The notes under the pieces are model-generated. The model was given only the letters and a program-made list of their open reading frames with translations, ran no database searches and was not told where the DNA came from. From Poriferisphaera corsica (GTDB lineage Bacteria > Planctomycetota > Phycisphaerae > Phycisphaerales > Phycisphaeraceae), in NCBI RefSeq assembly GCF_007747445.1, contig NZ_CP036425.1, positions 4,014,175-4,078,174 of the forward strand: a stretch of 64,000 bases of DNA. Direction: 5' to 3'. The position numbers and the translations under genes were made by a program. Position 1 is the first letter of the stretch; each line of letters starts with the position of its first letter. Shown here in pieces: positions 37,316 to 45,049 of the stretch.

Positions 37316-38305
37316 TTATGGGGTTGCGGCGGCGATGGGAAGGAAAGATTCGATGTTCATGAGAAGGATGACAAGGAAGGTGGCGGCGAGGCCAAAGTAT
37401 TGAACTTTGGAGATGGGCTCTTTCCAGTAAAGACGAGCGATGAGGATATTGAAGGCGATGATGGCGACGGAAACTGTGGGAAGGACGATAGTTGAAGAAA
37501 GTACGTCGAGTGAGAGGACGAGGAAAATACAGATGGCGACGTTGGCGATCCCTGCGACTGATCCGGTGGTGTAGGTGGCGAGTTTGTGGCGCTTACGTTC
37601 AAAGACGAGGACATGGGCACCGTTACAGATCGTGCCGGTGATGAAGATGACGGATGTATAGGCGAGGAAGCCGGCGTTTACGTTGTCGTCGAAACGGGGG
37701 ACAGCGTCATGGATGATTGCAAAGAGGGTTTGTGTGAGTGCGGTCGCGAGGAGAATAAAGAGGACGAAAAGTGCGTTTGGTTTTGAGGAAGTTGCGGTTT
37801 GCGGTTCGGTGAGTGTGGCTGTCGCTGCGGGTGAATCGGAAGATTGTGGCTGGGCTTGTTCGGGAACAGACTGAGTGAGTTGATCGGGCGTTTCTTTCGG
37901 GCGCATGAGCAGAAGTGCGGGGGGAATGATGGCGAGGCCGATCCATTGGATAGCAGAGATGTGCTGGCCGTAAAAAGCCCATGCGTAGATAGCGGCGAGT
38001 GTCACGCCCATTTGAATGAGCGCTGAGGTGATGCCGACGCCAAAGAAGTTGTAGGCACGGAAGAGTACAAAGAGGTAGACATAGAAGATGGTGCCCATGG
38101 CGATGCCGCCGATTAAGGCGACGGTCGTGAGATGCTGAGGGGTGATGAAGACATGTGCGATGATCAGGAGGAGGATGGAGAGAAGAGCGCCAACGGCGTA
38201 GTTGATGGCGGAGACTGTCATTTCGGAAAGCTTTTTGACCTGACCAAAACGGAGGGCCTGGAAGAAAATGACAGTAGCGATGATGTTTAGTGCGAGGTAG
38301 AGCAT
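37316..38305 (-). CDS. EamA/DMT-type membrane transporter
   Basis: The 329-residue protein has about ten predicted helices in two five-helix halves, the drug/metabolite-transporter layout. The first half ends in LAIIPPALLLMRP. A polar linker of about 40 residues (PDQLTQSVPEQAQPQ and a Ser/Thr-rich run) separates the halves, longer than usual. The second half includes VAICIFLVLSLDVLSS and the final LARLYWKEPISKVQYFGLAATFLVILLM-like block typical of EamA C-termini. The substrate is unknown. It precedes mraY on the same strand with a 266-base gap. Confidence 0.75.
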   Translation of the reverse strand: MLYLALNIIATVIFFQALRFGQVKKLSEMTVSAINYAVGALLSILLLIIAHVFITPQHLTTVALIGGIAMGTIFYVYLFVLFRAYNFFGVGITSALIQMGVTLAAIYAWAFYGQHISAIQWIGLAIIPPALLLMRPKETPDQLTQSVPEQAQPQSSDSPAATATLTEPQTATSSKPNALFVLFILLATALTQTLFAIIHDAVPRFDDNVNAGFLAYTSVIFITGTICNGAHVLVFERKRHKLATYTTGSVAGIANVAICIFLVLSLDVLSSTIVLPTVSVAIIAFNILIARLYWKEPISKVQYFGLAATFLVILLMNIESFLPIAAATP

Positions 38306-38508
38306 AGCGGGGCAATTGTAACGATATTAGGGTGCTGGCGAAATTGTTCAGGTTGTAGAAATACGCGGAATAGGTGTGAGAAGTTTGTTGGGGGTTATGT
38401 ATTATTGCTATTTATGGTTAAGAAATGCTGTGTACAAGTGGGCAAATGGGGTATAGTCGCGTGTGGCTGTTTGTTAGGATCGGGGTAGAGGTGCTTGAGC
38501 AGAAAGGA

Positions 38509-40035
38509 ATGGATGTGAAGTGTGTTGTGGTGATGTTTGATACGTTGAACAGACGGCACTTGCCGGGGTACGGATGCGATTGGGTGAAGGCTCCGAATTT
38601 TGAGCGACTGGCTGAAAAGAGTGTGCAGTTTAATCAGAGTTATGTTTGCTCGATGCCGTGTATGCCGGCGAGACGTGATTTTCATACGGCGCGGCCGAAT
38701 TTTTTGCATCGGAGTTGGGGGCCGTTGGAGCCGTTTGATGACAGCGTGCCTGAGATGTTGAAGGAAGCGGGTGTGTATACGCATTTGTGTACGGATCACT
38801 ATCACTATTTCGAGGATGGCGGGGGGACGTATCACAATCGGTATCGCTCGTATGAGTTTAATCGCGGGCAAGAGGGAGATTTATGGAAAGGGGTTGTGAA
38901 GGGGGAAGTTGAAGGGCCAGAGGGTTATGCAGGGAGGGGGCCGGGGAGCGGGGTGTACGAGCGGCAAAACTGGGTGAATCGTGGGTATCAGCATGAGGAA
39001 AGTGATTGGCCGGTAGCGAAGACGTTTCGGCATGGCATGGCGTTTATTGAAACAAATTGGGCGGAGGACGATTGGTGTTTGACGATTGAAACGTTTGATC
39101 CTCACGAGCCATTCTATTCGTGTGATAGATACAAGGAAGCGTATGCGGAACATTACGAGGGATATCGTGGGCCGTTTTTTGATTGGCCGGAGTATGATCG
39201 GGTGAAGGAGGGAGATGAGGCGGTGGCTCATTTGCGGTATGAGTATGCGTCGCTGGTGAGTATGTGCGATGCGAAGTTGGGTGAGGTTTTGGACACGTTT
39301 GATCGGTATGAGTTGTGGGAAGATACGATGTTGGTGGTTTGGACGGATCATGGGTTTATGTTGGGGGAACGGGATATGTGGGCGAAGTGCTGGATGCCGT
39401 TTTATGATGAGGTGGCGCGGACGCCGTTTTATGTGTGGGACCCGAGGTGTGGTAAGAAAGGGGAGGTACGTGAATCGTTGGTGCAGCCGGCAATTGATCT
39501 GGGGCCAACACTGCTTAGGTATTTTGGTGTTGAAGGGACAAAAGATATGCTGGGGAAGGATTTAGCTGAGGTGATCGAGAACGATGAGGTCGTAAGAGAG
39601 GCGGGGATATTTGGGATGCATGGCGGGCATGTGAATGTGACGGATGGGCGATATGTTTATATGCGAGGGGCGGCTGAATCTACTAATCAACCACTGTATA
39701 ACTATACGTTGATGCCAACTCATATGCGCGGGTTTGTGGGGTGTGATGTGCTTGGTGAAGCGGAGCTTGTTACGGGATTTGGGTTTATGAAGGGATGCAA
39801 GGTATTGAAGCTGGCAGCGAAAGGATGGGAGCATCCGGGAGTCAGTGAGCAAGAAAGAGGTACGATGCTGTTTGATTTGGCAAAAGATGCGGGGCAGGAA
39901 GTTAATATAAAGGATGAGGCGGTTGAATCTCGGATGGTGGATTGTCTGATTGAGTTAATGCGTGAGGCGGAAGCGCCGAGTGAGCAATATGAACGTTTGG
40001 GGTTAAACAATAAAAAAACGCAGCCTATCGATTAG
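38509..40035 (+). CDS. Sulfatase (formylglycine-dependent, type I)
   Basis: The 508-residue arylsulfatase-family enzyme is predicted to cleave sulfate esters, probably from sulfated polysaccharide. It has the N-terminal metal site VVVMFDTLNRRHLPGYG, the modification motif C51-M-P-A-R for conversion of Cys51 to formylglycine by a sulfatase-maturing enzyme, the LCTDHYHYFEDGGGTYHNRY block and the C-terminal VWTDHGFMLGERDMWAK block with further metal ligands. No signal peptide is visible. The frame is open to 38425, but ATG 38509 has AAAGGA upstream and starts the conserved fold. Planctomycetes are well known for large sulfatase sets. Confidence 0.88.
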   Translation: MDVKCVVVMFDTLNRRHLPGYGCDWVKAPNFERLAEKSVQFNQSYVCSMPCMPARRDFHTARPNFLHRSWGPLEPFDDSVPEMLKEAGVYTHLCTDHYHYFEDGGGTYHNRYRSYEFNRGQEGDLWKGVVKGEVEGPEGYAGRGPGSGVYERQNWVNRGYQHEESDWPVAKTFRHGMAFIETNWAEDDWCLTIETFDPHEPFYSCDRYKEAYAEHYEGYRGPFFDWPEYDRVKEGDEAVAHLRYEYASLVSMCDAKLGEVLDTFDRYELWEDTMLVVWTDHGFMLGERDMWAKCWMPFYDEVARTPFYVWDPRCGKKGEVRESLVQPAIDLGPTLLRYFGVEGTKDMLGKDLAEVIENDEVVREAGIFGMHGGHVNVTDGRYVYMRGAAESTNQPLYNYTLMPTHMRGFVGCDVLGEAELVTGFGFMKGCKVLKLAAKGWEHPGVSEQERGTMLFDLAKDAGQEVNIKDEAVESRMVDCLIELMREAEAPSEQYERLGLNNKKTQPID

Positions 40036-40045
40036 ATAGACTGCG
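40019..40045 (-). terminator. Minus-strand terminator embedded in the sulfatase 3' end
   Basis: Stem CGCAG-C-CTATC / GATAG-A-CTGCG with loop GATTA. On the minus strand it is followed by seven T's, which are the Lys-codon A-run of the sulfatase. It thus overlaps the last sulfatase codons and serves the convergent VWA gene. Confidence 0.75.
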
Positions 40046-40069
40046 AGCGCAGGCATAGCTTGGCTGCGA

Positions 40070-40100
40070 TTAACACCGCCCGCGGAGAGATCGGTGTTAA
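40070..40100. terminator. Second hairpin between sulfatase and VWA genes
   Basis: TTAACACCG / CGGTGTTAA, a perfect 9-bp stem that includes the stop codon of the minus-strand gene. On the plus strand it is followed by a U-rich tail (TTATTTTCT) and could end the sulfatase transcript. Confidence 0.6.
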
Positions 40101-41368
40101 TTATTTTCTATTTGAAGCTCAGGTTCGATCGTTGTAGTTTCAATAGCAAATCCGTTGTTTGTGAGCTGGGTAGTGATGGTTTGGGTAATGACATCGCCGA
40201 GGGTATCTTTAGCGAGTTCTTTACGTTTCTCGGCGATAAAGGCTTGACGTTTCATCTCGAGTTCGGCTATCTGTTTTTGAATTTTTTCACGTTCTTCTTT
40301 GGTGATTTTGACGTGTTCAATACGCTGTTCAGGGGTCATTGCCTGCATTGCTTTGGGCAGCTCTTCGGTGGCAACGGTTGCGAGTTCTTCAAGCTTATCT
40401 TTATCACCGAAGGTATCGACGAGATCACGGCCAGAATTGTTGTACACTTGTTTTTTAGACTTTGATGCAACACGTTCGGCTATAGCCATGCCGCCCATGT
40501 TCATCATATTTTTATCTTGCTTGAGTTGATTTTGAGCACGTGATCGGCGAACTTCAGTAACACCGAAGTAGAGATAGGTGCCGTTGATTTGCGAATTGAG
40601 TTCTAAGAATTTGTCGTCGTAGGGGGTCTTGATATTGGCGACTTGACGGTCATGGTTGATGTTGAGGTACTTGCCGGCTGCGAGAATGGCACCGGCCTGC
40701 CATGAACCATTGATACCTTCATTGGCGTCGCCGCAATGGATGGTATTGACGATAATATCTTTGGATTTTGCGGTTGAGCAGGCTTGCGAGAAGGGGAATT
40801 GACCTTGTGTGAAGGGTTCGTTGCCGGCGATGTAGATGGCGCGGTAATCGTCGGGGTTGGTTGACCAGTCTAATCGTTTGATCGCTTCATTGATGACAAG
40901 GCCGCAGTATTCATCGCCACCGTTTGTGGTGAGTGAGAAGAGAGCTTGAGAGACGGCATCGAGATCGTTTGTGAATGGAAGGACTTGGCGGATGTAGCCT
41001 TCGGAGGCGGGGAGGCCGGAGTTGCCGTATTCAAAAATGGCGATGGTGAGGTTTGGTGCGAGGCCGTTATAGGTCGCTTTGCCGCATTGGTTAACGATTG
41101 TCCAGAGTTGAGCTTTTGCCTGATTGATGAGGCCAGACATTGAGGAGGAGGTGTCGAGGAGGATGGCTATCTGAAGGTTAGGGTTGTCAATTGAGGGAGG
41201 GGTGGGTTTGACTTCGATGGTGATTTCGATGGATTCGGCCGTGGCAGGTGCGGGGATGGTCGTTGTGGTTGTGGTTGGGGCGGATTGTTGCGCGATTTTT
41301 TTCGCGGAGAGTGGTGCGGAGAGAATCAGGCTGGAGAGAATGGGCAATAGGATCGCTGCTCGCATCAT
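40097..41368 (-). CDS. Exported von Willebrand factor type A domain protein
   Basis: The 423-residue protein has a signal peptide (AAILLPILSSLILSAPLSA), a Thr/Pro-rich spacer, and a VWA domain (about 65-260) opened by the MIDAS motif LLDTSSSMSG. Other metal-site elements are a conserved Thr in TTNGGDE and an Asp/Asn later (AGNEPF). The C-terminal third is a charged helical region (TKEEREKIQKQIAELEMKR) probably forming a coiled coil. VWA domains bind protein ligands through a metal ion, so a periplasmic adhesion or assembly role is likely. The gene is monocistronic. Confidence 0.8.
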   Translation of the reverse strand: MMRAAILLPILSSLILSAPLSAKKIAQQSAPTTTTTTIPAPATAESIEITIEVKPTPPSIDNPNLQIAILLDTSSSMSGLINQAKAQLWTIVNQCGKATYNGLAPNLTIAIFEYGNSGLPASEGYIRQVLPFTNDLDAVSQALFSLTTNGGDEYCGLVINEAIKRLDWSTNPDDYRAIYIAGNEPFTQGQFPFSQACSTAKSKDIIVNTIHCGDANEGINGSWQAGAILAAGKYLNINHDRQVANIKTPYDDKFLELNSQINGTYLYFGVTEVRRSRAQNQLKQDKNMMNMGGMAIAERVASKSKKQVYNNSGRDLVDTFGDKDKLEELATVATEELPKAMQAMTPEQRIEHVKITKEEREKIQKQIAELEMKRQAFIAEKRKELAKDTLGDVITQTITTQLTNNGFAIETTTIEPELQIENN

Positions 41369-41456
41369 GGTGCTGCCTTTCGTTTTAATTGAAATATGGA
41401 CTGCTTTATGTGTTTGACGTGATACGCGAGGAAAAGTTCCCGGGCGAGCATATTTT

Positions 41457-42608
41457 TTAGAATGTATTTTGTTTTCTCAAAGAAAGTGATTTGAGATTGA
41501 GATTAGCAAGGGTTTTTGCGATTTTGAGGCCTGCATTACCGGAGCCATAGGGATGGGTCATGCGGGAGAGGTTTAGCGTGAGCGCTTTATCTGCAGCGGT
41601 AAGGACGGGCTTGATGCCGTAGGGAGAATCAATCACGGAGCGGGGTTTTTCGCGGCCATTCTGGCGAGGGCCGATATTGACTGCAGGTGTTTTTAGGGCG
41701 GCGGCTTCGATCAGGGCGGCGGAAGAGTTTCCGAGGATGAGTTTGGCGTTCTTAAGATGGGCAAGGAACTGAGGGCGAGGTAGATGTGTGAGATGTGTAG
41801 TATTACGATTTGCTTGAGGCTTTTTCATGAAAGAATCAATAGCGGTGTTGATGCCGGTTGTGCCGGGATCAGCATTGGGTGAGAGTATGAGGATTTTAAA
41901 GTTGTGCTGTTGAGCAAGTTTGCGAGCGGCTGAAAGGGTTTGCGCCATGTGGGATTGCTCTTGCTTTGGTGAGTCTCCGACAGGATGCTGCAAAACAATG
42001 ATATCTGTGGAGCTTTCTATCTGATGGATAGATAAAACGAGATCGTCGATGGATGGAGAGCCGTGGAGATGGATGGTGCTAGGTAACTCGCCGAGCTTTC
42101 TTATGCGCGTGGCGGATTGTTTGGAGGCGGGGAAGTGGATGTGGGCCAATTTGGTGATGGCGTGACGCATGGATTCATCGGCGATCCCTTCTGCGCGATC
42201 GCCGCCATGGATATGGGCAAGGTGTATGTTTGAGATTGCGGCGGCGGAGGCGGCGGCGAAAGCCTCGATGCGGTCGCCGAGAACGAGGACGAGGTGTGTT
42301 GGGTGTGAGGCGAAATCTGTTGCGAACGAAGCAATTCCACGAGCTAGAGCTTGTGCATCAGCTGCGTAGCCGGAATCATTCTTAGTCTGCATGCGAACTT
42401 TTGCGTCTATTTGAAAATCTGATTTGAGAATATCTTTGTATGAACCGGTCGTCAGATGTTGTCCGGCGGCAATGAGACGTAGCTGCAGCTTTGGATGTGC
42501 GCTGATCGCGGCGATTACAGATCGAAGGAGGCCGAACTCTGCGCGTGTGCCGGTCACGACGGTGATGTACTTTGTTTGTTTGGAGGTAGGGCGTGTTGTA
42601 TTTGTCAT
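41457..42608 (-). CDS. neuC: UDP-N-acetylglucosamine 2-epimerase (hydrolysing), NeuC type
   Basis: Predicted to convert a UDP-N-acetyl amino sugar to the free 2-epimer, the first committed step toward a nonulosonic acid. The 383 residues begin with VVTGTRAEFGLL, then IAAGQHL, LVLGDRIEAFAAA, AHIHGGDRAEG, HGSPSIDD, and the C-terminal LILGNSSAALIEAAALKTPAVNIGPRQNGR-like block typical of NeuC/NnaA/LegG enzymes. It is the last gene of a four-gene operon, nine bases after the CMP-sugar synthetase. Whether the product is sialic, legionaminic or another acid cannot be read from sequence; no neuB-type synthase is in the window. Confidence 0.85.
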   Translation of the reverse strand: MTNTTRPTSKQTKYITVVTGTRAEFGLLRSVIAAISAHPKLQLRLIAAGQHLTTGSYKDILKSDFQIDAKVRMQTKNDSGYAADAQALARGIASFATDFASHPTHLVLVLGDRIEAFAAASAAAISNIHLAHIHGGDRAEGIADESMRHAITKLAHIHFPASKQSATRIRKLGELPSTIHLHGSPSIDDLVLSIHQIESSTDIIVLQHPVGDSPKQEQSHMAQTLSAARKLAQQHNFKILILSPNADPGTTGINTAIDSFMKKPQANRNTTHLTHLPRPQFLAHLKNAKLILGNSSAALIEAAALKTPAVNIGPRQNGREKPRSVIDSPYGIKPVLTAADKALTLNLSRMTHPYGSGNAGLKIAKTLANLNLKSLSLRKQNTF

Positions 42609-42617
42609 GACTAATCG

Positions 42618-43328
42618 TTAAATAGATTGGCGCTGATCTGAGAGAATCGCTTCGGCGATTTTTAGGTCAATGGCAGTGTCGATATCCACAACATCGTGAG
42701 GCTGTGTGATGATGGCACGACGATCTGAGCCGAGGAAAGCATGGGGCTGATCGGGGCTGGTTGTCTGTAGCGATTGACGTGTGAGTGCAATGACACCGCC
42801 ATCAAGCATATAGACTGGGGGGAGATCTTGCCGGCGGTAGATATTGTTGTCTTGGTACATGAGAAGGCGAGAGTCGTCGTCAACACGCTTCATCCAATAG
42901 GGATGATTCTTCTCGACAGGATAGACTGATTGAACTGAATCACAATTAGTTTCGGTAAGCTTGTTGATAGCACGATCTGTTAGATCGTGAGGACGTACCG
43001 GCACATTACCATATAGAATGGCGATACAGCCGAAGGTTAGGCTGGTTTGTTTTTCGTACTCCGTCAAAGCGTGGCGGGCGGCTGCGTCCACTGTTGCGGT
43101 CGAGGTTGCGAGATCGTCTGGTCGTAGGATCGTTGGGATATTGTTATGTTTGGCAATTTGGGCGAGATGAGGGCCATCGGTACTGAGGATGGTGTGTGTA
43201 ATAGATGTTGAGGCGAGCGCGTGATCGAATGTGTATTGCAGCATAGGCTTGCCGGCGAGAATGAGGCCGTTCTTGTTGGGGAGACCTTGAGAGCCTGCAC
43301 GGGCGAGGATAATGGCGAGTGTATTCAT
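42618..43328 (-). CDS. neuA: Acylneuraminate (nonulosonate) cytidylyltransferase
   Basis: Predicted CMP-sugar synthetase activating a nonulosonic acid with CTP. The 236-residue protein has the N-terminal P-loop-like LARAGSQGLPNKN followed by LILAGKPMLQYTFDHA, the STDGPHLAQIAK block, LRPDDLATSTATV, an ILYGNVPVRPHDL segment corresponding to LQPTSPLR, and YMLDGGVIALTR and a final DVVDIDTAIDLKIAE. These are hallmarks of NeuA/PseF/LegF. The LQPT motif is altered (LYGN), so the substrate may not be sialic acid. It sits 21 bases after the SPASM-fusion gene and 9 bases before the NeuC-type gene. Confidence 0.85.
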   Translation of the reverse strand: MNTLAIILARAGSQGLPNKNGLILAGKPMLQYTFDHALASTSITHTILSTDGPHLAQIAKHNNIPTILRPDDLATSTATVDAAARHALTEYEKQTSLTFGCIAILYGNVPVRPHDLTDRAINKLTETNCDSVQSVYPVEKNHPYWMKRVDDDSRLLMYQDNNIYRRQDLPPVYMLDGGVIALTRQSLQTTSPDQPHAFLGSDRRAIITQPHDVVDIDTAIDLKIAEAILSDQRQSI

Positions 43329-43349
43329 GCGTTAGACTTCTTGATTAGT

Positions 43350-45017
43350 TTAAGGACGAAACCATTCAGAACAAGAGGCGCAGAGTTTATTGCAATCAAA
43401 GCAATGCTGCGTGTGTGATGCATAAATGGTGAATTGCGATTGCCAGAGTTCTAAAAGCGGCTGCTGAGACATATTGCCTAATGGAGATTGGGCGGTGATA
43501 TCCTGATCGCATTGAAGAACGGAGCCGTCAGAAAGAATTGTAAGGCGGTTGGCAAGCTGACTGCATGGTTTACGCTTAGGAGGTTGCATGGGAACCGGGG
43601 AGAGATCGGGGAGCTTGCCAATGGCGGTCTGGAAGGGGCGGATAAGGGCATGCTTCGCGTGATACATCCAGCGTGCAAAAAAACTGTCCATATCCTCAAG
43701 ATTAAGCTTTGTCTTTAGAAATGAGGGGATGATCCATGGGATAAAGGCGGGGTTGAAATCTCGCTGACGTTGGAGGCGGGTATTGAGAAGACTTTCAATG
43801 TTAAAGAAAGGCGTGTTGTAATCTGATGAGTTCATGACACGCTGGTAGGCTTGCTCAGAATCCGCGTTGAGGTTTGTGATGAGCAAGTCGATGGGGAGAT
43901 CATGAAGCGAGGCGAGTTGATCTGGGTTGTTGATATGCAGATCGGTTTCAAGTGCGATGCCGAGAACACCGGCGTCATGAGCGGCGATGATGATTTCTTT
44001 GTATTGAGGATGAAGAAGTGAATCGCCAACACCTGCAAATGTAAGCACAATGTCGTTGTTGGGATCAACGGCAATCTGTTTAATCACTTTGTGTGCGTGA
44101 TCAATCGTGATCGGCTCACGGTCGGGGGTGATGTAGTGCTGAACAGTGAGCGGGCCATCTAACGATCGATTAGGCGTAAGCTCTAATGTTATCTGCTGAG
44201 GCAGGGACTGGTAATGAAGCAGCGGATTGGAGGTTTCGATTTCGTTGGCCGCGGTGGCAATTTGCAGATTTGTTGCGGAGATGAGTGATTTGCCGAGATG
44301 GCTGGCGAGCTGGTTGACGAGCGCGACTGATCGGGCGGTGTCATAGACAAAACGGCGGTTGCAGTCGCGAACAGCGGGAGGAATGGCGATATTCGCATCA
44401 CGTGAGATGGGGTCGAGCATCGGCTGACTGTGAGAGTAGCCGAGGATTTGACCAAAAGAGGCGTTGTGGTCGGTGAACTGCTGAAATGTTGACTGTGAGG
44501 CGATGTAACCTGCCAACCCGGGAGGGGATTGGGTGAAACAGAAACGAAGCGCTTCAGGCGCTTCGCGATGTCGTGTGATCAGCTGTGAGGCGGATTGAAG
44601 ATCGAAAAGTGGCCAATCGGCACGAACGATGAAGGCGGCGTCTTGTTTGTAATGAGCTAAGGCGTCGGCGAGAGGTTTAGCGGGAAGCGATTCATCAAAG
44701 ATGGATGACCAACCGAGACCGCCTCGCCATGCGGTGAGTGCCCACTTACGACCAGATTGCCAATTGCGATGCGTAACGTTTGGCGTGTGATTGTGAGGAA
44801 AGTAATACAGCGGTTTATCGATGCTTGTGGTAATGAGCGATTGAGGTGCTTGGGATTCAGGGTGCACAATGATAATCTGATCTATCTCTGGAATAGAGGC
44901 GAGCCGCGTTAATGTGATATCAAGAATGGTGCGATCCAAAAGTTCATCGGCGATACGAGAAGGGAGGCCGAGGAAGGAATGCTGTGTGTCAGCGATAATG
45001 ATAGCGGGGAAAGACAT
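43350..45017 (-). CDS. SpsF-like nucleotidyltransferase fused to a radical-SAM-like domain lacking its cluster cysteines, plus SPASM domain
   Basis: The 555-residue protein has three parts. Residues about 1-215 resemble SpsF-type nucleotidyltransferases (FPAIIIADTQHSFLGLPSR, ILDITLTRLASIPEIDQIII). Residues about 270-450 follow the radical-SAM/SPASM barrel pattern: ITLELTPNRSLDGP where the family has a strand plus CxxxCxxC, then VLTFAGVGDSLLHPQYKEII, which matches the GGEPLLHP block. The three cluster-binding cysteines are absent. The C-terminal 80 residues keep a SPASM-type Cys set (KPCSQLANRLTILSDGSVLQC, HCFDCNKLCASC). ATG 45017 has GGAG upstream; a TTG at 45053 would overlap the maf stop. 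The operon partners point to flagellin glycan synthesis. Catalysis by the middle domain is doubtful. Confidence 0.75.
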   Translation of the reverse strand: MSFPAIIIADTQHSFLGLPSRIADELLDRTILDITLTRLASIPEIDQIIIVHPESQAPQSLITTSIDKPLYYFPHNHTPNVTHRNWQSGRKWALTAWRGGLGWSSIFDESLPAKPLADALAHYKQDAAFIVRADWPLFDLQSASQLITRHREAPEALRFCFTQSPPGLAGYIASQSTFQQFTDHNASFGQILGYSHSQPMLDPISRDANIAIPPAVRDCNRRFVYDTARSVALVNQLASHLGKSLISATNLQIATAANEIETSNPLLHYQSLPQQITLELTPNRSLDGPLTVQHYITPDREPITIDHAHKVIKQIAVDPNNDIVLTFAGVGDSLLHPQYKEIIIAAHDAGVLGIALETDLHINNPDQLASLHDLPIDLLITNLNADSEQAYQRVMNSSDYNTPFFNIESLLNTRLQRQRDFNPAFIPWIIPSFLKTKLNLEDMDSFFARWMYHAKHALIRPFQTAIGKLPDLSPVPMQPPKRKPCSQLANRLTILSDGSVLQCDQDITAQSPLGNMSQQPLLELWQSQFTIYASHTQHCFDCNKLCASCSEWFRP

Positions 45018-45049
45018 GCGGGGTGTAACTCCGGGTTGAGTGAGATAAA

